The notes: a model not told the origin generated them from the letters alone. A stretch of 27,307 nucleotides of DNA from JBCCQH01 sp039024435 (GCA_039024435.1 JBCCQH010000110.1:1-27307), one strand, 5' to 3'; positions 1 through 7,541 are shown, counted from the stretch's first letter. Numbers and translations: made by a program.

Positions 1-257
1 AGATTGCGTTCCTCGGATTTTCCGGAAGGATCGCCGATCCTGCCGGTCGCCCCGCCCACCAAAGCGATGGGGTGGTGGCCGTGGCGCTGAAAATGGACCA
101 GCAGCATGATGGGCACCATGTTTCCGATTCCCAAAGACGGCGCCGTCGGGTCAAAGCCCACGTACCCGGTAGCCCGGTTGGTGGCCAAAAATTCTTCGGT
201 TCCGGGGTACATCTGGTGGATCAGGCCCCGCCATTTCAGTTCTTCGATCAGATTCAT
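1..257 (-). CDS. tyrS: Tyrosyl-tRNA synthetase, N-terminal part (cut by window edge)
   Basis: Charges tRNA-Tyr with tyrosine in the cytoplasm. The 85 complete codons visible read MNLIEELKWRGLIHQM, then a run containing GYVGFDPTAPSLGIGN, MLLVHFQRHGH and LVGGATGRIGDPSGKSEERN. These match the start of bacterial class I TyrRS: the FDPTAxSLHIGN-type HIGH region (here LGIGN, with glycine where histidine is usual) and the GGATGxIGDPSGK motif. The start is the ATG at 257-255, which gives the usual MN(L/F)xEEL beginning. The gene runs off the left edge, so the KMSKS loop and the tRNA-binding C-terminus cannot be seen. A good promoter match lies upstream. It is transcribed divergently from the small membrane protein at 535. 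The family assignment is secure. Confidence 0.95.
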   Translation of the reverse strand, partial: MNLIEELKWRGLIHQMYPGTEEFLATNRATGYVGFDPTAPSLGIGNMVPIMLLVHFQRHGHHPIALVGGATGRIGDPSGKSEERN

Positions 258-296
258 GGTGACGTCAGTATGCGTATGATTTCGCGGCTTACCGTA

Positions 297-328
297 CAAA
301 ATTGCACGCTTACCGCTCGATTTCCAAA
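297..328 (-). promoter_or_regulatory. Predicted tyrS promoter (-33 TTTG, -7 CAATTTTG)
   Basis: On the minus strand TTTG (328-325) is separated by 20 nt from CAATTTTG (304-297). This fits the Bacteroidota primary-sigma pattern TTTG-N19/20-TAnnTTTG with one mismatch. Transcription would start roughly 35-40 nt before the tyrS ATG. The call rests on pattern matching alone. Confidence 0.5.
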
Positions 329-534
329 TTGATTCCATTGCGAAAAGAATTGCGCACCGCGGTTGCCATCGGCCTGTGTGGTGCGATTCTAAACCGAGCC
401 ATCACCGTTAGCCGCACGGGATCACCGCGCGGCTAGCGGCAGCGGGACGACTTGGATCAAGCGATCACGCTGCGATCCGCACAAAGTCACCCGCCGGGCA
501 AACCATTCCGGGGGCCAGCGGTTAGACCGATCAG

Positions 535-795
535 ATGGACTTCTACAACCAAAATCAGGAATTGGGGGATCCCGGCAAGATGCCGGTGAGTCTGCTGATC
601 ATCTTTGTTTTGTCGTTGGTGGTCACTGTGGCCGCGATCTGGATCGTCGTGGCGAAAAATGGAAAAAAGCCCATCGCAGCCCGCATCCCCAACTACGCCG
701 TTCCCGCGGCTTACGCGGTGTTGATGCTGTGCATTCCTTTGACCATCGTGTGTCTGGTCACCATCCTGTTTCCGAGTTGGTGGCAGGGCATGTAG
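535..795 (+). CDS. Small two-helix membrane protein, function unknown
   Basis: An 86-residue protein I cannot assign to a named family. After a polar start (MDFYNQNQELGDPGKM) come two clear hydrophobic helices, about residues 16-38 (SLLIIFVLSLVVTVAAIWIV) and 53-78 (AVPAAYAVLMLCIPLTIVCL), joined by a short basic loop (KNGKKPIAAR). By the positive-inside rule the loop should face the cytoplasm with both ends outside. A shadow reading frame is unlikely to produce two well-formed helices, so I take it as real. No convincing promoter or ribosome-binding site is visible. It lies between tyrS (divergent) and the prenyl synthase (same strand, 87 bp on) and may be a stand-alone gene. Confidence 0.6.
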   Translation: MDFYNQNQELGDPGKMPVSLLIIFVLSLVVTVAAIWIVVAKNGKKPIAARIPNYAVPAAYAVLMLCIPLTIVCLVTILFPSWWQGM

Positions 796-869
796 CCGTT
801 CCGTTCCCCCAAAATAATGCCGGCGCAAGCGCAACCTTATTTGTTTCAATAAGTTTTGAAATAAAAGCC

Positions 870-877
870 TATTTTTG
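870..877 (+). promoter_or_regulatory. -7 box TATTTTTG placed 5 nt before the start codon
   Basis: TATTTTTG matches the Bacteroidota -7 consensus TAnnTTTG exactly and ends 5 nt before the ATG at 883. The -33 part is weak (TTTC at 844-847, 22 nt away). If the box is used, the transcript would begin at or next to the start codon. Confidence 0.5.
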
Positions 878-882
878 CGCCA

Positions 883-1869
883 ATGTCCCAAAAGCAACGC
901 TTAGAAGAGATCAAGGCCCCCATCGCCGAGGAGATGAAGCACTTTGAAAAGTACTTCCGCAGCGCCATGAAGGATCGGGTCAAGGTCATGTTGCTGGACC
1001 GGATCCTGCAGTACCTCATCAAGCGCAAAGGCAAGCAAATGCGTCCCATGTTTGTGCTTCTGACCGCAAATCTCTGCGGGGGCATTCAGCCGGCGACCTA
1101 CCGCGGGGCGGCGCTGATCGAATTGCTGCACACGGCGACCTTGGTCCACGATGACGTGGTGGACGATGCCGATCAGCGGCGTGGCTTCTTTTCCATCAAT
1201 GCCCTTTGGAAAAACAAGATCGCGGTGCTCATCGGCGATTTTCTGTTGTCGCGGGGCCTGCTGATGTCACTCGAGCACGGCGATTACGAATTGCTGAAGA
1301 TCACTTCGAAGGCGGTCAAGCTCATGGCCGAGGGCGAATTGCTGCAAATCGAAAAGGCGCGCAAGCTGAACGTGGATGAGGCGATTTACTTTGAGATTAT
1401 CCGCCAGAAGACCGCTTCCCTGATCGCATCTTGTACCGAATCGGGTGCAGCCAGCACCACCGAGGATCCGGAAGTCATCGAGAAAATGCGGCTCATGGGC
1501 GAGAAGATCGGGATGGCGTTTCAGATCCGCGACGATCTCTTTGACTACGGTACGGCGGATGTGGGCAAGCCACTGGGCATCGACATCAAGGAAAAGAAGA
1601 TGACCCTGCCCCTGATTCATGTGCTGAACAAAGCGACGTGGGCGGAGCGCCGGCGGGTCATCAATACGGTGCGCCGCCACAATACCGACAAGAAAAAAGT
1701 CGCTTGGGTGATCGACTACGTGAAGCGCAACGGCGGCATCAGCTATTCCGAGCAGGTCATGAAGCGCTTTCTCAGCGAGGCGATGGACATCCTGAACGAA
1801 TTCCCCGACTCCCCCAGCAAACAGTCCCTCCGCGACCTGGTCGAGTTCACAGTGGAAAGAAAGAAATAA
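883..1869 (+). CDS. Polyprenyl diphosphate synthase (all-trans, long chain)
   Basis: Condenses isopentenyl diphosphate units onto an allylic diphosphate to build the long isoprenoid tail of quinones such as menaquinone. The 328-residue length is normal. Both Asp-rich motifs are intact: the first, DDVVD, at residues 90-94 inside LLHTATLVHDDVVDDADQRRG, and the second, DDLFD, at 217-221 inside QIRDDLFDYG, followed by GKPLGIDIKEKKMTLPLIH. An early KGKQMRP segment matches the conserved GGKRxRP substrate-binding region. This is the octaprenyl/heptaprenyl (IspB/HepS-like) group rather than short FPP synthases, but chain length cannot be read with confidence. The ATG at 883 follows a -7-like box directly. 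ScpB lies 102 bp downstream and may be cotranscribed. Confidence 0.92.
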   Translation: MSQKQRLEEIKAPIAEEMKHFEKYFRSAMKDRVKVMLLDRILQYLIKRKGKQMRPMFVLLTANLCGGIQPATYRGAALIELLHTATLVHDDVVDDADQRRGFFSINALWKNKIAVLIGDFLLSRGLLMSLEHGDYELLKITSKAVKLMAEGELLQIEKARKLNVDEAIYFEIIRQKTASLIASCTESGAASTTEDPEVIEKMRLMGEKIGMAFQIRDDLFDYGTADVGKPLGIDIKEKKMTLPLIHVLNKATWAERRRVINTVRRHNTDKKKVAWVIDYVKRNGGISYSEQVMKRFLSEAMDILNEFPDSPSKQSLRDLVEFTVERKK

Positions 1870-1971
1870 CGCTGATGCTCGATTTTCGATCCCCAATGGC
1901 GGCGGTGCCGCCGACACCGGCAATCGCAGTAACGTAGGAAATCGGAAATTGATAAAGTAAATTGCGAGGGC
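1870..1971. repeat. Intergenic spacer with AATTTCCAATT-type half-sites
   Basis: ATTTTCGAT near 1880 is loosely mirrored by AATCGGAAATT at 1940-1950, which is one mismatch from the 11-mer AATTGGAAATT that recurs in other intergenic regions of this window. A GC-rich dyad (GGCGGTG/CGCCG) lies between them. The stem is imperfect. Confidence 0.35.
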
Positions 1972-2610
1972 ATGCAAGAACAAACAATGCAAGTGGCAGA
2001 GATTGTGGAGGCGCTCATATTTGCGGCGGAGGCCCCGTTGCGGAAGGAGGCAATTGTGGAGCTGTTTCAGCACGAGGACTTTGCGGCATTGGAGTTCAAT
2101 GACGAAATCCTGGAAGCGGCGCTGCAGGCCATTCAGGAAAAGTTGCGCGGGGAAGCCTTTGTGTTTGAACTGCGGCTGATAGATGGCGGCTACCAGATGT
2201 ACACCAAGGCAAAATACTATCCTTACGTCCGGCACGCCGCCGTGGTGAAAAACCAGAAGCGCTTGTCCCGGGCGGCATTGGAGACCTTGTCCATCATTGC
2301 TTACAAGCAACCCATCACCAAAACCGAAATCGAGTTTATCCGCGGGGTCAACTGCGACTACACCGTGCGCAGCCTGCTGGACAAAAACCTGGTTGATATC
2401 CGGGGACGGGCGGATGCGCCGGGGCGGCCCCTGCTCTACGGAACGAGCAGCTATTTCATGGAGTACTTCGGGATCAATGCGATCAGCGAGCTCCCAAAGC
2501 TCACCGAAATCAAAGCTGACGCCCAAGAATTTCAAGCGTCTTTTCGCATGCCGGGAATGCCAAAAGACCAAGCAACAGTGCCCGGGAACAAAACTGAAGA
2601 GGAGGAATAA
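1972..2610 (+). CDS. scpB: Segregation and condensation protein ScpB
   Basis: The kleisin-associated winged-helix subunit of the SMC-ScpA-ScpB condensin, which compacts and segregates the chromosome. The opening IVEALIFAAEAPLRKEAIVELF and the central LSRAALETLSIIAYKQPITKTEIEFIRGVN are signature ScpB segments, the second being the start of the second winged-helix domain, followed by LLDKNLVDIRGRADAPGRPLLYGTS with its typical RxxxPGRPxLYGT motif. The length of 212 residues is usual. Two in-frame starts exist, 1972 (preceded by GAGGG, rather close) and 1987 (MQVAEIVEALIF), and the second better matches the family N-terminus. The C-terminal tail after residue 180 is acidic and variable. The next gene starts 2 bp after its stop, so the two are almost certainly one operon. 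Confidence 0.93.
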   Translation: MQEQTMQVAEIVEALIFAAEAPLRKEAIVELFQHEDFAALEFNDEILEAALQAIQEKLRGEAFVFELRLIDGGYQMYTKAKYYPYVRHAAVVKNQKRLSRAALETLSIIAYKQPITKTEIEFIRGVNCDYTVRSLLDKNLVDIRGRADAPGRPLLYGTSSYFMEYFGINAISELPKLTEIKADAQEFQASFRMPGMPKDQATVPGNKTEEEE

Positions 2611-2612
2611 TC

Positions 2613-3527
2613 GTGGCCAAGCAAAAACGAGGCGGTAAACCGTCGGAACGCAAAGGCAAAAGTGGTGGTCCCAAGAAAAAGACCGGACCCAAGGACGGCG
2701 CTTTCCGCCAGTTCTACAGCAAGTCCAATCCCCGTGCGGAGAAGAAAAACGACCGCCGCCGGGAAAAACTGCTGCTCGAAGAACTGAAAAAGGCGAAAAA
2801 GTACGAGAATGTCGAAGGCCCGATGCGGCTAAACCGATACATCTCATTGGCGGGGGTGTGTTCCCGCCGCGAAGCCGATGTCCTCATCGCCAACGGCAAG
2901 GTCTCGGTCAACGGTAAGACCTGCAAGGAGCTGGGCACCAAAGTAACTCCGGGCCAGGACCAGGTCGTCTACAACAAAAAACCCCTGGAGATCCAGACCT
3001 TTGTTTATCTGCTGATGAACAAGCAGAAAAACCTCATCACCACCACGAAGGACGACCAGGGCCGGGCAACGGTTATGCATACGGTGCAGAAATACACCCA
3101 GGTGCGGGTCTATCCGGTAGGGCGCTTGGACCGAAATACCACGGGCCTCTTGCTGTTTACCAACGATGGCGATTTGGCGAAGCGGCTCACCCACCCGAGC
3201 CACAAGGTGAAGAAGCTCTACCACGTACGGCTGGACAAGCCCTTCACCGACGAAGATCTGGTCCAGATGCGCAAGGGATTGACGTTGGAAGACGGAGAGA
3301 TCCGCCCGGACAAGGTAGATTTCGTTACCGATGCCCCGGAAAACGAAGTGGGGGTGGAATTGCACAGCGGCCGCAACCGGATCGTCCGGCGGATGTTTGA
3401 GCACCTCGGGTACAAAGTCATCGCGCTGGACCGGGTAAAGTTTGGTCCTTTGACGAAGAAGAACCTCCCCCGGGGCACCTGTCGCTTCCTCGAAGGCAAA
3501 GAGATCGGATTTTTGAAGATGATGTAA
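2613..3527 (+). CDS. RsuA/RluB-family pseudouridine synthase with S4 domain
   Basis: Converts a specific uridine in ribosomal RNA to pseudouridine. Layout of the 304 residues: a strongly basic Lys/Arg-rich leader (about 1-68), an S4 RNA-binding domain (about 70-130, MRLNRYISLAGVCSRREAD), then the catalytic domain with the active-site Asp in VGRLDRNTTGLLLFTNDGDL and the late SGRNRIVRRMFEHLGY motif. This pattern is typical of the RluB (23S) and RsuA (16S) group; the target base cannot be told from sequence. The start is GTG at 2613, supported by GAGGAGG at 2599-2605, one of the few Shine-Dalgarno-like sites in the window. It follows scpB by 2 bp, a pairing common in many bacteria. A long basic leader is frequent in Bacteroidota members. 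Confidence 0.93.
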   Translation: MAKQKRGGKPSERKGKSGGPKKKTGPKDGAFRQFYSKSNPRAEKKNDRRREKLLLEELKKAKKYENVEGPMRLNRYISLAGVCSRREADVLIANGKVSVNGKTCKELGTKVTPGQDQVVYNKKPLEIQTFVYLLMNKQKNLITTTKDDQGRATVMHTVQKYTQVRVYPVGRLDRNTTGLLLFTNDGDLAKRLTHPSHKVKKLYHVRLDKPFTDEDLVQMRKGLTLEDGEIRPDKVDFVTDAPENEVGVELHSGRNRIVRRMFEHLGYKVIALDRVKFGPLTKKNLPRGTCRFLEGKEIGFLKMM

Positions 3528-3549
3528 AGGGGAGTAGGGATCATTTGCC

Positions 3550-3586
3550 GGGTGCTTGGTGGGGGCCGCCTCGCCCCAAGCCACCC
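3550..3586 (+). terminator. Possible terminator hairpin after the pseudouridine synthase
   Basis: GGGTGCTTGG (3550-3559) pairs with CCAAGCCACCC (3576-3586) with a single bulge, 22 nt after the stop codon. No run of T follows, so termination is plausible but not certain. Confidence 0.4.
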
Positions 3587-3628
3587 CGCACGATTTTCAA
3601 TCCGGAGCACAATCCGTAACTTGTGCGC

Positions 3629-4180
3629 ATGATCAAACCGGCTTTTACCCTCTTCATGCTTGCCCTGTTGTTCGGGGCTTGTCAGGGAAATATCCACGGC
3701 GAGTACGGCGGCAAATTTGAGTCCCGCAACGAGTCCACCACCACAATTACGGTCAACGGCGAAAAGGTCCGGGAAGAGCGGTCGACCTCGACCACGGGCA
3801 GCGCCCTGGAAGGCGAATTCAACCTCGACTTGGGACAGCCCAAAGGAGACATTCGGCAACCGCCTCCTTTTCCCGCACGGATCGCTTGCGATGCGGCATT
3901 GTCGGTCGACCGCTTCGAACGCCTAAAATCGGAACTCCTTCAGGTCAACTCTGACCGCGAAAAGCTGCTTTTCATGAAAGAAAATTACCCGGAGACCTGC
4001 TTTCTCTCCGCTCAGGTCCGAGATGTGGCGGCCATGTTTACCCTGGACAAGTACCGCTTGCAGTTCGCCCAAAGTTTTTACGGACACACCCAGGACCGCA
4101 TGAACTACTACAAGGTCCGGAACGTCATGGAATTCAGCGATTCCCGAAAGCAACTCGACGAATTCGTCAGCGAATGGTGA
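3629..4180 (+). CDS. DUF4476 lipoprotein
   Basis: A predicted lipoprotein of 183 residues. The N-terminus MIKPAFTLFMLALLFGAC is a type II signal peptide with lipobox LFGAC and lipidated Cys at residue 18. A Thr/Ser-rich, low-complexity stretch (about 25-80) follows. The C-terminal 100 residues (CDAALSVDRFERLKSEL to LDEFVSEW) fit DUF4476, a Bacteroidota domain of unknown function with repeated short helices and the NYYKV and F.DSRKQL features. The ATG at 3629 is preferred; a GTG two codons upstream (3623) is the alternative. TAACTTGT at 3617-3624 is a weak -7-like box just before the start. Its stop overlaps the start of the next gene by 7 bp, so the two are translationally coupled. Confidence 0.8.
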   Translation: MIKPAFTLFMLALLFGACQGNIHGEYGGKFESRNESTTTITVNGEKVREERSTSTTGSALEGEFNLDLGQPKGDIRQPPPFPARIACDAALSVDRFERLKSELLQVNSDREKLLFMKENYPETCFLSAQVRDVAAMFTLDKYRLQFAQSFYGHTQDRMNYYKVRNVMEFSDSRKQLDEFVSEW

Positions 4181-4890
4181 GCATGTACTACCGGGAACTC
4201 AAGTCCAGGAAAGTACTGGAGACGATTCAGACCCTGCAATTGCGGGTATCTGATCGCTTCGCGGATTCGAGTTTGAGCCGGGTGTGTGCCGAATTGCACA
4301 CCGCCGCGGTGGAAAGCACGGAAAAAATCGAACGGATCTCCCGGCCCAATTACTTGCTGCGCATCATCGTCGGCGTGATCATCGCTGGGGTGCTGCTCGG
4401 AGCAGTGTACTCACTGAGCAACCTGAAATTGACCGACGGCCAGCTCACCGTGGCCGATATCCTCACCCTTTCCGAAGCGTTCCTCAATGACGTCATCCTG
4501 ATTGGGGCGGCAGTATTTTTTCTCATTTCCATCGAAAATCGGATCAACCGCCGCTTGGCGCTGAATGACCTGCACGAATTGCGCTCGATCGCCCACGTGA
4601 TCGACATGCACCAGCTCACCAAAGATCCCAGCCGCCAGCCCCGGCGCAACACCCGCTATTCGCCCAGCGATGAACTCACCCCCTTCGAACTGACGCGCTA
4701 CTTGGAATATTGCAGTGAGATGCTGGCGCTCACCGGTAAAGTAGCCGCCCTTTATGCCCAAAGCACGGACGATGCGGTGATCATCGAGGCCATCAATGAA
4801 GTGGAAGATCTGACCACCGGCCTCAGCCAAAAGGTCTGGCAAAAGATCATGATCATCGACAAGTATACTTCGGACGCGGAAGAGGAGTGA
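4174..4890 (+). CDS. Two-helix membrane protein of unknown function, coupled to the DUF4476 gene
   Basis: A 238-residue protein I do not recognise. It has two hydrophobic helices, about residues 52-75 (YLLRIIVGVIIAGVLLGAVY) and 102-122 (NDVILIGAAVFFLISIENRI), flanked by a charged N-terminal region rich in Arg, Glu and Ser and a helical C-terminal half (SIAHVIDMHQLTKDPS, then LEYCSEMLALTGKVAALYAQ and IIEAINEVEDLTTGLSQKVW). Both termini probably face the cytoplasm. The start ATG at 4174 lies inside the last codons of the DUF4476 gene (7-bp overlap ATGGTGA), which argues for a shared task at the inner membrane. A second in-frame ATG exists at 4183. No catalytic motif was found. Confidence 0.75.
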   Translation: MVSMYYRELKSRKVLETIQTLQLRVSDRFADSSLSRVCAELHTAAVESTEKIERISRPNYLLRIIVGVIIAGVLLGAVYSLSNLKLTDGQLTVADILTLSEAFLNDVILIGAAVFFLISIENRINRRLALNDLHELRSIAHVIDMHQLTKDPSRQPRRNTRYSPSDELTPFELTRYLEYCSEMLALTGKVAALYAQSTDDAVIIEAINEVEDLTTGLSQKVWQKIMIIDKYTSDAEEE

Positions 4891-4927
4891 GGCAATGACC
4901 GGACGCCCGGACGGCGTGCGGATTCTC

Positions 4928-4997
4928 AGAGGCGGCTTAAAATTGGTTTGTGAAATCTGCCATAGCAAAATCGCAGAATTAAATTTAAACCGCCTCT
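4928..4997. repeat. 70-bp intergenic element with terminal inverted repeats; copy 1 of a dispersed repeat
   Basis: The ends AGAGGCGG (4928-4935) and CCGCCTCT (4990-4997) are perfect inverted repeats, followed inward by a second short pairing (TTAAA/TTTAA). The inner right part, 4958-4994, recurs in opposite orientation at 16041-16077 with 35 of 37 bases identical. It lies between the convergent genes ending at 4890 and 5001. It might help end transcription, though it lacks a T-run. Confidence 0.7.
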
Positions 4998-5000
4998 CAG

Positions 5001-5447
5001 CTATTCCTTCCCCATTTCCCGCTCGGCGATCCGGCGGTTGATTTCCGCTTCGGTTAGGGTTTCGCGGTTGTGGGCGATCCACCAGAAATTGTTTTGCGGG
5101 CCGAGTACCCCGGCGGCAAAATCGCCGTAAAACTGCTCACTCGGCGGCATGATCGGCTGCGCTCCCGCGCCTTGGGCGCGCGCATAACTGTCTTCCACGT
5201 CGTCGACGTAGATGTGCAGCATCATTTGGAAAGGGCCAAAGCCTTCGCTAGAACGTCCGATCATCAGCACCCCTTCGCCCAGCAACATTTCCAGGCTGTT
5301 GGTCCGGCCATCGGGCTTGACGTAGTGGGCCTTGACTTGGGCTTCGGGAAATACCGCCCGGACGAAGTCGCGCACCGCATCCGGATCTTCAACGATGAGG
5401 TAAGGGCTGAGGGTGGAATAGCCCGGAGGTGGGGTAAATTTGCTCAT
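5001..5447 (-). CDS. VOC-superfamily protein (glyoxalase/PhnB-like)
   Basis: A 148-residue protein with the vicinal-oxygen-chelate fold. The opening TPPPGYSTLSPYLIVEDPDAVRDFVRAVF, the middle LEMLLGEGVLMIGRSSE and MMLHIYVDDVEDSYARAQGAGA, and the late FYGDFAAGVLGPQNNFWWIA match the PhnB/YdcC-like branch related to glyoxalases and bleomycin-binding proteins. These usually dimerise and may bind a metal and a small molecule, but the substrate cannot be predicted; the metal-site residues (Glu in SLEMLL, His in MLHIYV) are present. The C-terminal tail (LTEAEINRRIAEREMGKE) is a polar helix often seen in this branch. The ATG at 5447 follows a -7-like box directly. It is probably transcribed alone. Confidence 0.85.
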   Translation of the reverse strand: MSKFTPPPGYSTLSPYLIVEDPDAVRDFVRAVFPEAQVKAHYVKPDGRTNSLEMLLGEGVLMIGRSSEGFGPFQMMLHIYVDDVEDSYARAQGAGAQPIMPPSEQFYGDFAAGVLGPQNNFWWIAHNRETLTEAEINRRIAEREMGKE

Positions 5448-5451
5448 GTCT

Positions 5452-5459
5452 CAAATATC
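5452..5459 (-). promoter_or_regulatory. -7-like box GATATTTG 4 nt before the VOC start codon
   Basis: On the minus strand GATATTTG (5459-5452) matches TAnnTTTG except for the first base and is followed by AGAC and then ATG. No clear -33 element is visible. Confidence 0.4.
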
Positions 5460-5509
5460 TAGTCCGATGCGTGGTTTTTCAATGTTCAACCCATCGGTGG
5501 CCCCATAAA

Positions 5510-5543
5510 AAATCCCCAACCTCCACCTGGAGAATGGGGATTT
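5510..5543 (-). terminator. Rho-independent terminator of the acidic-tail gene
   Basis: AAATCCCCA (5510-5518) pairs with TGGGGATTT (5535-5543), with an inner CTCC-ACCT-GGAG hairpin. On the minus strand the stem runs straight into TTTTTTAT, the expected U-tract, 18 nt after the stop codon at 5561. Confidence 0.85.
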
Positions 5544-5560
5544 GTAAATTGTATCGGTGA

Positions 5561-6358
5561 TCAAGGATTGGGATCAATGTTTTCCCAATCGTCATCGTCG
5601 TCGTCCAGGTTGAGCAGATCGATGTCTTCCCATTCGTCATCGCTGTCGTTGTTGTCGAGGAGGGCATCGAGGTCTTCCTCGTCGTCTTGGAACAGATCCG
5701 CAATGTCATCGTCCATCATTTCTGCTTCAATGTCGATTTCTGCCGAAAGGTCCACCGGGGTAGTCGTCGCGGATTCACCGCGCATCGGCATAGGGTTGTA
5801 AGCCGGTTTTGATTCTGAGGGCGTGACCGCCGCACTGGCAATCGTCGGGGAAATCGGTTCGGGAGTGGATTCCAGGGGGTCGGGGGTTGCGGGCTCCGCT
5901 AGGGCGAGGCTCGATTTGCCGATGGAGTAACCTTCTACGTCGAAGCGCATGTAATCAAGCGTGCCGCGGCCGGGAACGACCACTTCAAAGTAGCGCTGCT
6001 TGGTGCGGGTGATCACTTTGTAGGCCCCATTGGGTTTAACACCGGGGTAAATGCTGGCAATGGCCCCCGAGATTTTTGCTGGCAAACTACCGAGGGTCGC
6101 TTGCTGCTTTTTCTGCTGCAACGCTCCCGTTTGGTCATAAACGTAGACAAAATTGCGACCGGAGCGGGTAAAGCTCGCCTCAAAAGTTTGGTCCGGACCT
6201 TGGGTCCAAGCCGGGTCGGTGCCGGGAACCGCCCGGGCAAAGGATTGGGTGGCCCGAGCCGGAACTGACGAAAAAGTAAGACTTTGGGCATTTACACCAA
6301 AACCCGTCAGCACGATCAACGCCAGCAGAGTCGCGGATCTCAACATCCGATTTTTCAT
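5561..6358 (-). CDS. Secreted PepSY-like protein with a highly acidic C-terminal tail
   Basis: A 265-residue exported protein. Residues 1-24 (MKNRMLRSATLLALIVLTGF then GVNA) form a Sec signal peptide cut near AQS. Residues about 30-145 resemble the PepSY-like/BLIP-like fold of Bacteroidota periplasmic proteins: the segment LPAKISGAIASIYPGVKPNG, then YKVITRTKQRYFEVVVPG, gives the LPxxIxxxIxxxYPG and YEVxV pattern. A Pro/Ser/Thr linker (about 153-200) leads to an unusual tail (about 205-262) that is mostly Asp and Glu, including DDDIADLFQDDEEDLDALL and DDDDDDWENIDP. The domain assignment is by resemblance and moderate. The tail might bind calcium or a basic partner, which is inference. The gene has its own terminator and is divergent from the DUF72 gene. 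Confidence 0.75.
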   Translation of the reverse strand: MKNRMLRSATLLALIVLTGFGVNAQSLTFSSVPARATQSFARAVPGTDPAWTQGPDQTFEASFTRSGRNFVYVYDQTGALQQKKQQATLGSLPAKISGAIASIYPGVKPNGAYKVITRTKQRYFEVVVPGRGTLDYMRFDVEGYSIGKSSLALAEPATPDPLESTPEPISPTIASAAVTPSESKPAYNPMPMRGESATTTPVDLSAEIDIEAEMMDDDIADLFQDDEEDLDALLDNNDSDDEWEDIDLLNLDDDDDDWENIDPNP

Positions 6359-6500
6359 TGAATTAAATAGTGATTTTTTCGAACGACAGACTACAGAAAG
6401 TTAAATTACGAATAATTTTTTAATTGGGGAGGGTAAGCGGCAATCCCGGGCCAAAAAAACGCAATAAGCCGAAAAAGGGTCGGCTTGCGGATGCTTGGGT

Positions 6501-6531
6501 TTTGCTTAGGAGCCGGCAATCGCTATTTTCC
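6501..6531 (+). promoter_or_regulatory. Predicted promoter of the DUF72 gene
   Basis: TTTG (6501-6504), a 19-nt gap, then TATTTTCC (6524-6531) fits the -33/-7 spacing of Bacteroidota promoters, with the last two bases of the -7 box unlike consensus. The box ends 6 nt before the chosen ATG at 6538, which supports that start. Confidence 0.5.
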
Positions 6532-6537
6532 CGCCCC

Positions 6538-7452
6538 ATGAAATTCGGAAAATTACTCGACCTGAACGGCGTCGATTGGGCCTTGCCCGCCGATCATCCC
6601 CGCACCGGAAGCGTACTGGCCGCGTCGCCCCGCCCGGCTACGCAACCTTTGCGCATTTACCTGGGGGCAACCGGCTGGAGCAACAAAGAATGGGTCGGCA
6701 CCTGGTACCCCAAGGGCACCAAAGCCGCCAACTACCTCAAGCACTATTCCCGCCAGTTCAACACGATTGAATTCAATACCACCCACTACCGGATTCCCAG
6801 TGCGGATCTCGTAGCGCGCTGGTACGCAGGCGCCCAGTCTGGATTCCGGTTTTGTCCCAAAGTGCCGCAGCAGATCAGCCACCGGGCTCGTCTGAAGGCC
6901 GAAGACGCCACGATTCGCTTTGTGGAAGTACTGCGCGGCCTCGGAGAAAAACTCGGTCCCATTTTTTTGCAATTGCCGGATTACCATGGTCCCGAGCAAG
7001 CCCAGTTGGTCCTGGATTTTCTGCGCGATTGGCCGGCCGACCTGGGGCTGTACTTTGAGTTTCGGCACCCCGACTGGTTCAATGGCTCCCACCCCGGTGC
7101 GCAAAGGGTCTTCGATGCACTGGAGGCGGCGGGGCAAGGCATGGTCGTCACTGATGTAGGCGGAAGGCGCGATGTGCTGCACATGGAACTGACCAATTCG
7201 ATTTTGGTCTTGCGCTTCGTCGGGAATGGCTTGCATCCCAGCGATTACACGCGCACCGACGAATGGGTGGAAAGGCTACAAGAATGGAACGAAGCCGGAC
7301 TGCGCGAAGCTTATCTGTTTCTTCATCAGCCAGAGATGGAACAGGTGCCGGAGTTTACCGCGTACTGGGCCCAGGCGTTGAATGGGGCGCTTGGGGGAGC
7401 CGCCCCGATACCTCGCAAAGTGCTGAATGGAGGACAGCAATCCCTGTTTTGA
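6538..7452 (+). CDS. DUF72 (YecE-family) protein
   Basis: A 304-residue TIM-barrel-type protein of the widespread DUF72/YecE family, whose biochemical role is not settled. Recognisable segments are IYLGATGWSNKEWVGTWYP near residue 40, then KHYSRQFNTIEFNTTHYRIP, FRFCPKVPQQISHRARL, GPIFLQLPDYHGP and LYFEFRHPDWFNG; these aromatic and acidic positions are conserved in the family. An upstream TTG at 6424 would give a 342-residue frame, but its extra 38 residues are Lys/Arg-rich and unlike the family. The ATG at 6538 (MKFGKLLDLNGVDWALP) gives the N-terminus usual in Bacteroidota. It stands alone between a divergent gene and the glycan cluster. Confidence 0.9.
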   Translation: MKFGKLLDLNGVDWALPADHPRTGSVLAASPRPATQPLRIYLGATGWSNKEWVGTWYPKGTKAANYLKHYSRQFNTIEFNTTHYRIPSADLVARWYAGAQSGFRFCPKVPQQISHRARLKAEDATIRFVEVLRGLGEKLGPIFLQLPDYHGPEQAQLVLDFLRDWPADLGLYFEFRHPDWFNGSHPGAQRVFDALEAAGQGMVVTDVGGRRDVLHMELTNSILVLRFVGNGLHPSDYTRTDEWVERLQEWNEAGLREAYLFLHQPEMEQVPEFTAYWAQALNGALGGAAPIPRKVLNGGQQSLF

Positions 7453-7541
7453 GGCTCATATTGCGGCCCTGTGGGCTTTAGCATTTTCCCAGATCTTCAA
7501 TTAACTTTACCAAGTATTTTCCCAGCAATAAATACGACAAC

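Noticed and set aside
1267..2847. A 526-codon minus-strand frame covering the prenyl synthase end, scpB and the next gene start
   Set aside because: It spans three unrelated gene parts and the intergenic spacer on the other strand, which a real gene would not do here.
5568..5801. A Ser-rich plus-strand frame
   Set aside because: It is the antisense of the Asp/Glu codons of the acidic tail, which read as Ser/Arg codons on the other strand.
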